Source of the DNA: Hybos culiciformis
Taxonomy: Eukaryota > Arthropoda > Insecta > Diptera > Hybotidae
Direction of reading: 5' to 3'
Length of the DNA stretch: 64,000 nucleotides
NCBI GenBank assembly: GCA_964007475.1
Contig: OZ023274.1
Location: 92,403,213 to 92,467,212 of the forward strand
The notes below the pieces were generated by a model. That model was not told the origin of the DNA. It searched no databases and saw only the letters and a list, made by a program, of their open reading frames with translations. Of the stretch, positions 25,301 through 36,894 are shown one piece after another (the first letter of the stretch is position 1; each line of letters starts with the position of its first letter). The position numbers were made by a program, and so were the translations under genes.

Positions 25301-28300
25301 CCTCAAATTGTATCGATATTTTATTTTATTTCCTTGCTGTTAAAGTATCTCCTTTATGAAGCTAAATTGAGCCAATCGGTATTGTAATGAGAATAGTAGC
25401 AAAATTCGACCTTGACATTTAATTTTTAAGATTGAAAATTAAAAGAATTGTTGAACTGTTGATTAATTTTTTGATTTATACGAATAGCTAGCTATATGTT
25501 TTATGTAAATTTAAGATGATAATTTTATAAAAGAATTATTCATTAATGTTAATTTAAAATTTCTTTTTATGTTCACCATATAAAGTGTTTTATTTTTTAC
25601 GTAATTTTCATTAATAACAGTTTCTTTCTTTAATTCAAATTCTTTTTTTTTTACATATTTATTTTTGTAGGTAATTTTCATTTAAATTGTGTTTCCTAGC
25701 CACGAAGATAATAGAGCTAAAAAACGCATAATTTTATATAAAATATTTCTCAATTATATTTAATTTTCATATTTCGTAATAATATTTTCAATTTTTCTCA
25801 CGCAAATATTTTCTTAAAGTTTTACCAAAGGTTATGTCGCACACACAATACTAAATTTATGCTTTTTTCTGTAATATATATGTTGATATAATGTTCTTAA
25901 ATTTTATTTTAATATAATTACTATCTTTTGTGCAAACATTAGACTTATCATCAAGTATTCAAAATTCGAAATAAAATTATTATTTGTCGAAATGACAACT
26001 GAAAATCTTCTTTTGTATTCAATAATCGCAGTATTTCTAATAGTATGTCACTCTTAAATAATATTGCTTTTATCAATATAGAATGTACCAACATAATATT
26101 GGTGAATTTAATGTAAATGAGTATAACATTATATTATATACCAACAGCATTAAATAACATAAATCAAAAGTATCTCGGCTCATCAAATAAATGTATCTAA
26201 ATTTACATTTATTTTCAAACTATAATATCTAATTCTTTTTGATATTATTTATTATAAATTAAAAAAATTTTTTTTGAGTATTGATATATTCATGTATATT
26301 ATTCAGTATAAAATATTTAGTTATTATTTTAATATAATTAAATAAAATCTATAAATTAACCTAATGACTATAATTAGAAATGTTTTTACATAAATTGTAA
26401 TTCACGACACAACAGAAGTGTTAAACATAAAACAGTATAAATTGTATGGATTTTATAATCACATAAATAAAATGAGAATTTCAACATTCACGAATTTGTT
26501 TAATTAATTAAAATAGTTGAAATAAATGTTTGAAAAATTTGCATATACTTAATAAGCAGACATTGAGGTAAAACAGCGTCGATAATGTTTTGAAACTTAA
26601 AAAAAGTTTAAGCTAAATGAGCGCAATTTAAATATAATGTTTTATAATAATAATAGACAGAGACTAGACAATTAATTATAATTTTAACTAATTAATAAAA
26701 TTCTGTTTATCTATATATCAAACTCGAATGAAATCACTCTACCTAAGCAGAAATATTCGACTTTAATTGAAATTTCAATCATCAGAAATTTCAAGTTTTA
26801 ATGACAGATCTTTGTTTGAGGTTGCTAAATAAACAAAAAATAAAAATCATACAAAAATTTGTTTTGTATTTCAATTGTTAAAATTTAATTTTTACGAGTA
26901 TTGTCAATTTATTTTATTGTTTTTACAAAAATTTAATGTCTGGTCTAGACATTACATAGACAATTTCATTAAAAAATAAATAATATCATTTTTGTGTATA
27001 TAACTTTTAAGCAAAATATTTTTTTTAACCATTATAAATTTTTTGTTCAAAATAATTTACTCCTTTTTGGCTTAATCTTCATTTTTTTTTTTAATTTTCA
27101 ATGTCGAATAAGCAATGAAATTTTTTTTTCTTCGTATTTTGATAAATTACTACTTTTAGAATGGAGACAATAATTTCAAGAGAATCGTTGACGTTCATTG
27201 TTTTTTTCTTTAAATGTGGATAGAGAAAAAAAAAATAACACAAATCGGTGTCCACGCAGTGGTCTCTCCCATTTAGCAAGATTAAATAGTTCTTTTTTTC
27301 TATTTGTAATGGAAAAAATTATTGAAACCTAATTGAAATTTCCAAAAGAATAAATATTTAAAATGATTATTATGATAATTTTTTTTTTTTTCATTTCGAA
27401 AATCAATTAAAAATTAAAAACAAATAAAAAGCTTAATTTGACCCAATTCTCAATTCAAAAAATTTAAGTTTTCAATATTATCATACACTTTACCGTACTG
27501 GAAATGGTGTCAAAAATGAATAATTAATTAGAGAATTTATCTACGTCCGTCTGCAGGTCTTCCACTTGAGGGCTTATAACTAATTTTAATTATAACAAAC
27601 ATATTATAACTAAACACATGATTTTTTTTTTGTAATTTGAAAAAGTGAATCTGAGAATATATTAGTTTTCTATCGAGTTTTTTGACAATTAAAAATTTTG
27701 AAAATATTTTTCGGTATTAGCGAAATAATAACTCTGAATTTTTTGTTACATTTTATGCAAATAAGCTGTACACGACAACAAAAATTTTTGGAAAAATAAA
27801 AAATTAATGTTTTGTGAATAAGTCTTATCGATTTAAAAAAAAAAAACCAAAAACAATGTTCTATTTTTATATACATAACTGTTCTTATAGACATAGACTT
27901 TGATCAAACAAATATAAATAAACAATATACAAAATTCATACATCATATAATAAAACAGAATTTAATTTTCATGAACTAAATTTTCTATTCACGTAGTCCC
28001 AAAGCACTATAAAATGAAATTAAAATGCATAAAAAAAAAAAAAAAGGAAAGAATTAAAGTTTTATCAAAACAATTTTATAAAAGGATTAATTTTATTGTT
28101 ATTTTTATGTTTTAATCGAAAAAAATTTTCTTTCTTCTAACGAAGTTTTTTGTTTAATAGTGCTCACGTAATTATTCTATAAAATTTTTAAAGATCCACA
28201 CCAAAATGTTGATCTTCTATTTAAAATATAGACAATTTCTCACGAACATCAATATCCTTATTTTTTCGGAATATTTATCGTTGCAAGGAAAACTTAGGTC

Positions 28301-30834
28301 TTTATTGAAGCTCTAAATGTATATCTATTAAATAAACCATTTTATGTGCTAGATGCATAATTTATCAAAAATGTGTCTATTTTATTTTATTTTCCAATAA
28401 AGGTTGTAAAATAATTTTACTGTTTTTAATATAGAGATAGTAAAATAATATAATAGTATTGTTTTCAAAAATCTAATTAATTTTATGAAGGACATTTTAT
28501 TAGTTAAGTAATAATTTTTATGCTTATATTTTAACATATAATATTAAATTATGTGTGTGTGTGTAGAATTAATAAAAGTCCATTAAGTTTTATGTTGTGT
28601 TTTTGTTTATATTATATTTAAGAATCTTGTATGTAAATTTCTAATAAATAAAATTAAAATGATTTCATTATAGCCATTTTCATTATGTGAACAAAATCAT
28701 GAAAATTCATTTAAAAATAATATCATTTATCTATAAAAAACATTTATTCAGTTATCTGAATAGTTAATGAAAAACATTAAATAGACAAATAAGCTTTGTT
28801 CTATTTAATTTGAACTTAAATTTTATTAGTTTTGTTCTAAAATTAAAGGTGCCACAGTACTTTCTTTACATTTACTTATGAAAGAAAATAGGTATATTTA
28901 TTATAATCCCTCAAAAATATCTTACAAATTTAGTGAATGGAATGAAAACAAATTAAATTCTGTATAAAATTATTATAGAATATATACCTCAAGTTAATTT
29001 AAGCAAGTAAAATGTTCTTACTTGGCCTATTTACTTGCCAGATGCAATATAATATACGCATTCACAACATTCAATGTCAATCTTTTTCGAAGAGTTATTC
29101 TTAGGCAGGGTTTAATAGCATCATATGTACCATGCGATTCTTGATGAATCATGAATAAGAATTTTAACCTAAACTGAATCATATGGAAAATTCAAAAAAA
29201 ATGATTAAATCAAAATTTTCCAACAAAAAACCTATCGTGTGATTGGAACAAATATCTAACATAAAAAATAATTAAAAAAAAAGTTCAATTGCACTACTGT
29301 TGTCCAATTTGACAAATTTAATTTTAGTTTTTTTTTAACACTTTCGAAAATTGAATTGAATGAGGGCAACAAAAAATTGAGAAAAATCCATTTGTAAACA
29401 TTTTTTTCACCTGAACAACATGAATTTCATTTTCATGATTTTTTAATGAATATTGATTTTACATAATGTATTTTACACAAGATTGACTAGAAACAAGCAT
29501 ATAAACTATATGTATATATTTTTATGTTGTTGAAATTATTTAAATTTTTTATGGTAAATATTTGAATAAAAAAATATAGAACAGAACCTCGCATAAATGA
29601 ACTGTAAACCCAGCAACTCAAATTAAAATATTTGCAAGAATATTTTTATTAATATGTTAACGATATATACCAATTATCAAGGAAATCGACTTTTAGTCCC
29701 CAGCTGCCAGTCTGATCAAAATCAGGCTAAACAGTTTTTGTTAGGTTCTTTCAATCGACAGTTATCCTCATACGCCAATTTTCATGGAAATCCATTTTCA
29801 GCACTCAGTCGTCATTCTTTGCTTAGCACTCTATTCAAAATACATCTACTCACAATTTTAATTTGCATCAGAATTCATTAAAAATAAATTAGAAAATTAA
29901 ATTAAAAATTTTTTAAAATGTTAGAAAACTAAATAAATGAAAATAAATTTTAAACTTTATTAGTATGTTGATGTCATTTGAAAAGAACTTCAGAACAATA
30001 ATACTTAGATATACCTAACATTTAGATTCTTCTTAATAATAGAATTTATTAAAATTATTCACAATATTTCTAATCGAAGAGTCATTTCGTGTAAAAAAAT
30101 TAATACATTATTATGACAATAAATGTGATTTCAATATAATGCGTACCAATTAAGTCTTTTCCGTTACAATAATATTTTAGATTTTCAACAACCATCACCA
30201 ATCTAAAACATTATGCTATAACGAAAATATAAATATTTGCTTATAATTTCCTTCAAAACTATTGAACCGAAATCAATTGATATCAAATAACTTTTTTTTT
30301 TGTTTTCTATATAAAAACCTGTCTCTATTTTTTTTCCCACATTTTTTTTTTTTTTTTTTAATTAAAATCATGTCATCTGGAAAAATTTCGCTAATCCAAT
30401 ATTAATTACAACTAATTTAATCATATTCAATTTCAGGGAAGACTGGAAACAAATATTGGATTTTACTTACTTATAATTTTATTATTTCTATGTTTAAACT
30501 TATTGTGCATATAGTTAAGATAATTATTATTTATTATCCTTATATGCGAAAAAAAAGTTTTAAGGGCAAATAAAATGAGGGACAATCTTATGTAGTTATT
30601 GTCTTATTAATATTTTTCAAGTTTTTTAGATAACCATTAAAAGCTGAAAATCCACAAAAATGAAAGAAGCCTTATACAAATTTTTTATTCCTTTTTTGAA
30701 AATTGTTTTATTTGCTCAAAAGATTTTAATGTTTTGTCCTTTTTACTACTTAAACAAAATAAACATAAATGATACTATCTTTTTAGAAATATTTTGCATT
30801 AATTCTTTTTTGCAACGCAAAAGCAGAAATTCAC
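22400..30834. other. A+T-rich sequence, no confident gene
   Basis: Simple A/T-rich sequence with homopolymers and a short GT run at about 28551-28564. Open frames are low complexity, except a 75-codon plus-strand frame at 29654-29881 that contains two similar halves and is described separately. I saw no splice-bounded exon. Confidence 0.6.
29654..29881 (+). other. Short frame containing a diverged two-copy repeat
   Basis: The DNA near 29669 (CCAATTATCAAGGAAATC) recurs diverged near 29776 (CCAATTTTCATGGAAATC), about 107 bp apart. In translation this gives TNYQGN and ANFHGN followed by similar Leu/Ser stretches. The 75-residue product has no domain I recognise. The motif resembles segments common in dispersed insect repeats, so a decayed transposable-element fragment is more likely than a host gene. 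Confidence 0.3.
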
Positions 30835-31314
30835 TTATGCCTTGGACAAACTGACACGATTAACATGTTCTTGATTAAGAACATGTTAATTTTATGTTTT
30901 TAAAGTAGTTTTCCCATAGTAATAAAAACAAGAACAAGAACATGTTCTTGCGAAAACATGTTGTTATTAAAGGATGGGTTGAGTAATTTTTACAAATATT
31001 TCGTGAGGCAATATGTGGAAGCCATTAATGTTCACTGGGGTATTATTTTTGACGTTGACTTTGACAATTTTATGTCGTATTTATTTGTAAACAAATGAAA
31101 AAAAAAGTTTGTTATTGTTTTTTTTATTTTGAATTTGAATTGAATTTGTAGGTATATTGTGTTGTTTACTTTTGTTTTTAAACTTGAGAAAAAAAAAAAA
31201 ACAGAAGTTTATCTGTTTTGTGAAACACATTAAGGTAGTCTGTTCGGTCGATTTTAATAACATGTTTTTGTGCTCAAGAACATTTTTTCCGAGTTCAGTT
31301 TGTCAAAGGCATTA
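30835..31314. mobile_element. PIF/Harbinger-like MITE with TTA target duplications
   Basis: The left end starts TGCCTTGGACAAACTGA at 30838 and the right end, read inward from 31311 on the minus strand, starts TGCCTTTGACAAACTGA. Similarity continues for about 37 bp to a shared ATGTTCTTGA. Both ends are flanked by TTA (30835-30837 and 31312-31314), the three-base TWA target typical of PIF/Harbinger elements. The element is 474 bp and non-coding. The left end contains a 14-bp perfect stem (30859-30872 with 30877-30890, loop GATT), and a perfect 16-bp palindrome CAAGAACATGTTCTTG lies at 30935-30950. Confidence 0.6.
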
Positions 31315-32267
31315 ATCCGTTTTTAAACATGTTGCATTCTGAGCTAAATCTATAATTCTTATCTAAACAAAAACTTTTTAAGGTTTATATTCTTTGAAAT
31401 TTATCTATACATTTTATAATTCTTAAAGTAAATATTTAATTTCCAACTTTATACGTACAGATTTCTCTGAAGGTATAAATCTTCTTTTTATTAAACGATA
31501 ATGAATAAAGAGAAAGACTAACAGCTTAAAGCAATATTTTTATTTTGATTTTCTTCATGCAATTAATGTGGAAAAAAGAAATATTAAGTAGAATTTTTTT
31601 AATACATCACTTTAAGTAACTTAAATGTAGAATACGACAAAATCTGATAAAATACTATTTTACAATATCTGCTGTAGAATATAAACTGTAATCTGTAAGT
31701 TATCATCTAAGAATTTTATATGAAATAAACTTAGTAAGAATTATACTCTTTCCACATTAGGATAAATTTTTATTATTTAGAATAATTTTTTCATTATCAT
31801 GAAAATTTTCTCTGTAGAAAATCGTTATTTTAACTTCATAATTTTCTTTTATTTAGTTTTTTTTTTTGATATTTATTTTCTAACACCAATCTAAAGGGAA
31901 TTTAAGGTAATTGAATGTTTTGTTAAATAAAATTATATCTACTCTAAACGGAAAATCTGTTTATATTGCAAAAAAAAGAAGAAAATCCTTAATAAATAAT
32001 TTATCCGCAAACACAATACCCAAATGACTGGAATAAATTGAATGAGAATGTTTTTTAAATATTATTTGGAAATTTGGTTCTAATTTTTTTTTTTTTGAAA
32101 GAAAATATTATATTGCCATAATGTTGTTGGCTCAGAAATATTAATTTTATAGATGTAAAATGCTTTATTTATATTTAAAAAAAAAATATTTCAATTTTAT
32201 TTAAATTTTTAAAGGATATAAGATTTTAGAGCAAACGAAGGCAATATGATTTAAGCTAAATATTTGG

Positions 32268-32335
32268 CTTCCATACTTCTTCTTCTTCTTCAATGGCGCA
32301 GCGACCCAATTCGAGTCTTGGCCTCCTTCCATACT
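32268..32335 (-). mobile_element. 48-bp retrotransposon 3'-end fragment with perfect 10-bp target-site duplication
   Basis: CTTCCATACT occurs at 32268-32277 and 32326-32335, flanking 48 bp. Read on the minus strand the insert starts GAGGCCAAGACTCG, passes GGGTCGCTGCGCCATT and ends in a GAA-repeat tail. A simple-repeat 3' tail plus a target duplication is the hallmark of a severely 5'-truncated non-LTR retrotransposon or SINE. The GGCCAAGAC...GCGCCA...GAAGAAGAA wording resembles a widespread insect element end I recall, but I cannot name the family. Confidence 0.6.
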
Positions 32336-33076
32336 AAGTGTTTATTATTTTTCTAATGTGAATCCGAGATTTCGAAGAAATATTGTATAATCTATGTTTT
32401 CTGAAGCGTATTATAAAAAAAGTCAAAACATGGGCGAAATTAAACATTACATAAACTATACACAAAATTGAATTGCGAACACTACTATTATTTTAATTTT
32501 GAAACTAATTGCATTTTATACGCAAAGTGTAAGAAAGCTCGCTTCTGTCGGGTGCCCCACGACTCCTATTTAATTTTTTCATTAAAGCTGAATTTTATAA
32601 ATTATTATGATTAAACATTAAAGTTAAAACACAAAAAAAAAATAGCTACACATATTTTTACCCTAAAGATAAAAAACATTTAATTCTCTTTTTAACTTTA
32701 GAGAAGAAAAAAAATATTAAAAGCTTATATTCTTTTCTTAAAAAGAAAAATTATATTATTATTATTTTCTAAGCAAAAGTTCTTTTTTAGTTATATATAC
32801 CCAGAATATAATTAGATTTCAAGGAAATCCCTAAAGAGAATGCGGAAAACAAACCATCATGGTAATTTCTTTGAAATGTATGAGTAGAACGTGCATTTAA
32901 AGGAATTGTAAGATACTAAATGATTTGAAATACTTATGTAGATTTTTTTTTTAAATTAAGGAAATAACTATATTAACAAATCTGTATTATATTTTCCTTA
33001 CTTTAAAAAAAAAAAAAAAAAAAAAAGTTTTCAAAATAATGAACTTGGTCTATACGCACATATTCGGTACCACTTT

Positions 33077-33150
33077 AATAACCAGCTCTAAAATGATCGT
33101 TTCTGAAAATCAATTAACAGTGCTTCACGCTCGAGCGACAGCTGGTTATT
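33077..33150. repeat. Short inverted repeat, 11-bp arms
   Basis: AATAACCAGCT at 33077-33087 is the reverse complement of AGCTGGTTATT at 33140-33150, with 52 bp between. It could be a tiny MITE remnant, but there is no clear target duplication. Confidence 0.4.
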
Positions 33151-34254
33151 ATTTTTATTAGATTTCAAATATAATACTATTCATACAATTTTATTATTTT
33201 ACCCAAAACCCAGACCATTTTTTGATAAATCCATTTTCTGATAAATCCACTTTTTGATAAATTTAATAACAACTCAGTTGAAATGATAAACAACTATTAA
33301 TCAAGAATTCAGTTTTTTGTTCAGAGAAAAACACTGCCAATTGAAATGCCAACTTAAAGTTATTTTTATGTATTTCTAAGGAAATGACATTTTTTACAAC
33401 AACATTTACATAAAATATTATAAACTACACGTTTTAGTTTTCACTATTTTTCTTAGTGAAGATAAGAAGAAAAATACTTTGAAACAAAGAGGTATAATTA
33501 ACTGGCTAAATGTACAGATTAGATGACTGCAATAAAAATTATGTCTTTACATGGTTTCTTACAAAAACTTAAAACTTTCAAATTTAGGTCAAATTAGAAT
33601 AAGATAAAATACACGACACGTTCCAGAAGATATTCTTTTGAGGATTTGTGACAAAACCAAAAAAAATAGAATTTTATGAAAATAAAATAACTAGAAATTT
33701 GGATTGTTTCACTTAGTCCAACTATAGAAAATATTATCAGTTGCTGAAAAGTTAAAAAAAAAAACGAAAAACAAAATATCAGATAATTTTTTTTTTGAAC
33801 AACTTTAAGGTCCTCGTATGACTTCTATTCACTAAAATTTGTCACTCGATTATGCTTAAAAGTACATTATTCTAGTTATGACGTGTCTTGTAATAAAATT
33901 GAATCTCGTTTCGTTCAAATAACCAAATAAATATTAAAGTTTCCTTCCTCCATACCTGCTATAAACAAATCATGATCAATTTCTAAAAAATTATCAGTCC
34001 TATCCTGTTCAAAATTTAATGGGTTTCTAAAAAAAAAATACAAAACCAAAAATATAACTTTCATACCCACAACTCCGCAATGTATTAAATTTTCTATTCA
34101 TAGTAATTAATTACCCAAAAATGAAAAATGCGAAATAACATGATTTTTCATAAAAAGCAAATTTTCCAGACAGGAAATAAATAATATTATATGAAATCAC
34201 GTTCCCTGCTTAAAAAAATAAAAAATAAAACATAAGGATATATAATTTTATATT

Positions 34255-36798
34255 TTGTCGGATCAAATAAATCAGATTCTGGCGAAAAACCCAGAGTCTG
34301 AAATTTTGGTTTTCGGTGATTTTAATGTACACAACGTATCATGGCTTAGTCATTCAAATCGCAACAGTCCCGAAGGCAGATATGTAGAGTTTTTTTCAAG
34401 TCTTAATAATCTAATTCAAATTATTTCTGAACCCACCCACATTCCAGATGTAAACCATCAGGGTCATCATCTCTTGGATCTGTTTCTGACATCGAATCCA
34501 GATAATTATAACGCTTCAATTAGTTCCCCCCTTGGAAACTCCGATCATTGTCTCGTTAGCACGTCCTTTTCTCTTGATGGTGGAGCGGGTTTATCTAGGG
34601 CTCCTGGAAGACTGGTATGGACCTATTCCCAAGCTGATTGGGATGGGCTTGCTAGTTTTCTTGGACGAATGGATCTCTCTCGTTGCTTCTTGGAGAAGGA
34701 TGTTGACCTTTTCACGGCTGTCATTACCGAAAGTATTCTGCTAGGAATGAAACTTTTCATTCCTCATAAAATAGTGCAAAATAAAACGAATACTAAAAAT
34801 CCGTGGTTCAATGACACCTGTGTAAGGGCCATAGCAGATAGGGATAATGCTTTTCGTGAGTATAAATACAAAAATTCTTTAAGTTCACTGAATCACTGGC
34901 GCGAAGTCAGGAACAGATGTAGTAGAATTTGTCGCCAACAGAAAGTTTTGTATACCCAGAGGAAGCGACAAGAAATATTAAACCTTCCTAAAAATAGCAG
35001 AAGCTTTTGGAGCTTCGCTAAAAGTGTAAAACAAAACTTTTGTTCGCCTTCATCTTTTCCTCCCCTTGTAGATGGTGACCGGATCATATCAGATTCGGTT
35101 GGGAAGGCTAATTTGTTTGCTAAACTTTTTAGTCAAAACTCAACACTCGCAGCTTCAGCTCAAGTTCCACCTGTTTTGCCAACTGTAAACTCTTCTTTTG
35201 GAAGAGTTCACTTTAGGCAACGTGCTGTTTTGAAAGCTCTAAAAAATCTGAATGTGAAAAAGTCAACTGGCCCCGATGGTATTCCGGCTGTGGTCCTTAA
35301 ACATAATGCCTCCGTTCTAGCTAAACCTCTGCGCAACCTTTTCTATCTTTCATACTCACTTGGCATTTACCCCACCAAGTGGAAAGTTGTGCATGTTCAG
35401 CCTATTCCAAAAAAAGGCGATAAATGCGATCCCTCAAACTACAGGCCTATTGCGCTTACTTCTATTCTCTCCAAAGTAATGGAATCTCTCATTAATAATA
35501 AAGTTAAAAAATACCTTGAAAGCAATAAACTGCTAAGTGACCAACAATATGGTTTTCGCTCGAATAGATCGACTGGTGATCTAATGACATATTTGTCCGA
35601 CAAGCTCAACACCAGTCTTTACAACTCCGGTGAGGCTTGTGTTGTTGCTTTGGATATAGCTAAGGCTTTTGATCGAGTGTGGCACTCGGCCCTGATTTCT
35701 AAAGTGAAATCAATGGGTCTTGGATCAGCCTTTGTCGATTGGATCAACAATTTTTTGTCTGGCCGTTCTATTCGTGCTGTTGTGGATGGGTACCAGTCAC
35801 AAATTTTCAATATCAACTCCGGTGTACCCCAAGGGTGCGTTCTCTCACCAACCCTCTTTCTAATTTTCATTAATGATCTTCTGCAATCTACTCTAAACCC
35901 CATCCACAGCTTCGCCGATGACAGTAATTTGGTAGCAAGCTACGATTTTATTAATAGAAAATCAGCATCCTCAAATGCTGTTACTACGAAACGAAATTTC
36001 TTGCAAAGTAGCATAAATCACGACCTTTCAAAAATTGCACAATGGGGTCTTCTCAACAGAGTTGAGTTCAACGCATCCAAAACCCAATGCTGCCTCATTT
36101 CTAGAAACCTGTCAACTTTCGATCCCCAATTTTCCTTTCAAGGAGAAAGTATTGTCAAATCTGGAAGCCTTAACATTTTAGGTTCGAAAATAACTTGCGA
36201 TTTAAGCTGGAAAATTCATATTTTCGAAACGGCAAAAAACGCAGCGAAATGTCTTGGTTTTCTAAAAAGATGTAAACAATACTTTTCCCCCTCTGATCTC
36301 TTAAACATTTATAAATCCTACATACGACCGAAATTAGAATATAATTCACATATATGGGCTGGTGCTCCAAAAACCCACCTTGAGTACCTGGACAAAGTTC
36401 AGAGAAGGGCTATTAGATTGATAAACAATCACCAAACCACCAGCTCATTAACATCACTCAATCACCGTCGCAATGTAGGTTCACTTTCCATTTTTTATAA
36501 ATACCTTGTTGGAATGGATACGTGTTCCCTGGAAGTAAAAGCCCTACTTCCTTCACTTCAAGTATTTTCACGTCAAACACGTACCGCCACAACGTCACAC
36601 CCATATTCCGTCAAAATTCCCATATGTGATAGAACGAGCTTCGGAGATTCGTTTTCAATTCGCACCTCGAGAATGTGGAATGCTCTCCCATTAAAGTTGT
36701 TCCCGACAGCTGGTGGACGCTTAATCTACGACTTGCGCCGTTTTAAGAAAAGTGTAAATGATTACCTACTAACTGTCCCACTTTTTAATCCCGTCTAA
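34255..36798 (+). CDS. Endonuclease (partial) and reverse transcriptase of a non-LTR retrotransposon
   Basis: The frame is 847 codons, uninterrupted to the TAA at 36796. It has no natural start: the listed first codon is TTG at the truncation point, so the first hundred or more residues of the endonuclease are missing. Visible landmarks are endonuclease GDFN at residues 21-24 and the catalytic SDH at 96-98; reverse transcriptase KKSTGPDGIP near 335-344, ALDIAKAFD with the first catalytic Asp at about 467, SGVPQGC at 522-528 and FADD with the Asp pair at 555-556. A thumb-like region (SYIRPKLEY, QRRAIRLI) and a C-terminal RMWNALP motif follow. I see no RNase H or zinc knuckle. The enzyme would nick target DNA and copy its own mRNA from the nick. 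Base composition is clearly richer in G+C than the flanks. The intact frame suggests recent insertion, but the copy cannot be autonomous. Confidence 0.93.
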   Translation: MSDQINQILAKNPESEILVFGDFNVHNVSWLSHSNRNSPEGRYVEFFSSLNNLIQIISEPTHIPDVNHQGHHLLDLFLTSNPDNYNASISSPLGNSDHCLVSTSFSLDGGAGLSRAPGRLVWTYSQADWDGLASFLGRMDLSRCFLEKDVDLFTAVITESILLGMKLFIPHKIVQNKTNTKNPWFNDTCVRAIADRDNAFREYKYKNSLSSLNHWREVRNRCSRICRQQKVLYTQRKRQEILNLPKNSRSFWSFAKSVKQNFCSPSSFPPLVDGDRIISDSVGKANLFAKLFSQNSTLAASAQVPPVLPTVNSSFGRVHFRQRAVLKALKNLNVKKSTGPDGIPAVVLKHNASVLAKPLRNLFYLSYSLGIYPTKWKVVHVQPIPKKGDKCDPSNYRPIALTSILSKVMESLINNKVKKYLESNKLLSDQQYGFRSNRSTGDLMTYLSDKLNTSLYNSGEACVVALDIAKAFDRVWHSALISKVKSMGLGSAFVDWINNFLSGRSIRAVVDGYQSQIFNINSGVPQGCVLSPTLFLIFINDLLQSTLNPIHSFADDSNLVASYDFINRKSASSNAVTTKRNFLQSSINHDLSKIAQWGLLNRVEFNASKTQCCLISRNLSTFDPQFSFQGESIVKSGSLNILGSKITCDLSWKIHIFETAKNAAKCLGFLKRCKQYFSPSDLLNIYKSYIRPKLEYNSHIWAGAPKTHLEYLDKVQRRAIRLINNHQTTSSLTSLNHRRNVGSLSIFYKYLVGMDTCSLEVKALLPSLQVFSRQTRTATTSHPYSVKIPICDRTSFGDSFSIRTSRMWNALPLKLFPTAGGRLIYDLRRFKKSVNDYLLTVPLFNPV

Positions 36799-36888
36799 AT
36801 TTCCTGTCCTCATTACCAAATCCATACTTCTTTAGTATAAAAGGTATCCCACCTAGTGATTTGGTAACTTTAATAAAAAAAAAAAAAA
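36799..36888 (+). promoter_or_regulatory. Retrotransposon 3' UTR with a three-way-junction fold and poly(A) tail
   Basis: TTACCAAATC (36813-36822) pairs perfectly with GATTTGGTAA (36858-36867). Enclosed are two further stems, ATACT/AGTAT with loop TCTTT (36824-36838) and AGGT/ACCT with loop ATCCC (36842-36854). AATAAA follows immediately and runs into the A-tail. Non-LTR reverse transcriptases often recognise a 3' UTR structure, so this is a plausible recognition element; that role is inferred. Confidence 0.55.
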
Positions 36889-36894
36889 TATTTT

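Larger units (their letters stand above)
31315..34249. other. A+T-rich sequence with two small insertions or inverted repeats, no gene
   Basis: Apart from the 48-bp insertion at 32278-32325 and the inverted repeat 33077-33150, this is A/T-rich sequence with homopolymers (for example the A-run at 33006-33026). No coding frame or RNA gene was seen. Confidence 0.65.
34250..36894 (+). mobile_element. 5'-truncated non-LTR retrotransposon (jockey/CR1 group)
   Basis: The element consists of the C-terminal half of an AP endonuclease, a complete reverse transcriptase, a short structured 3' UTR and a poly(A) tail at 36875-36888. The 5' end stops abruptly inside the endonuclease at about 34257, and an in-frame TAA lies just upstream in flanking DNA (34243-34245). 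This is typical 5' truncation during target-primed reverse transcription. ATATTTT at 34250-34256 and again at 36888-36894 is a candidate 7-bp target duplication, weak because the region is A/T-rich. No ORF1 is present. The poly(A) tail favours jockey-type elements over CR1, which usually ends in a short repeat; the clade is not settled. Confidence 0.9.

Noticed and set aside
34532..36370. Short frames on both strands inside the retrotransposon
   Set aside because: They are shadows of the 847-codon reverse-transcriptase frame and lack domains.
34250..36894. Firm target-site duplication ATATTTT for the LINE
   Set aside because: Not rejected outright, but a 7-bp A/T word beside a poly(A) tail is weak evidence, so the exact boundaries are left approximate.
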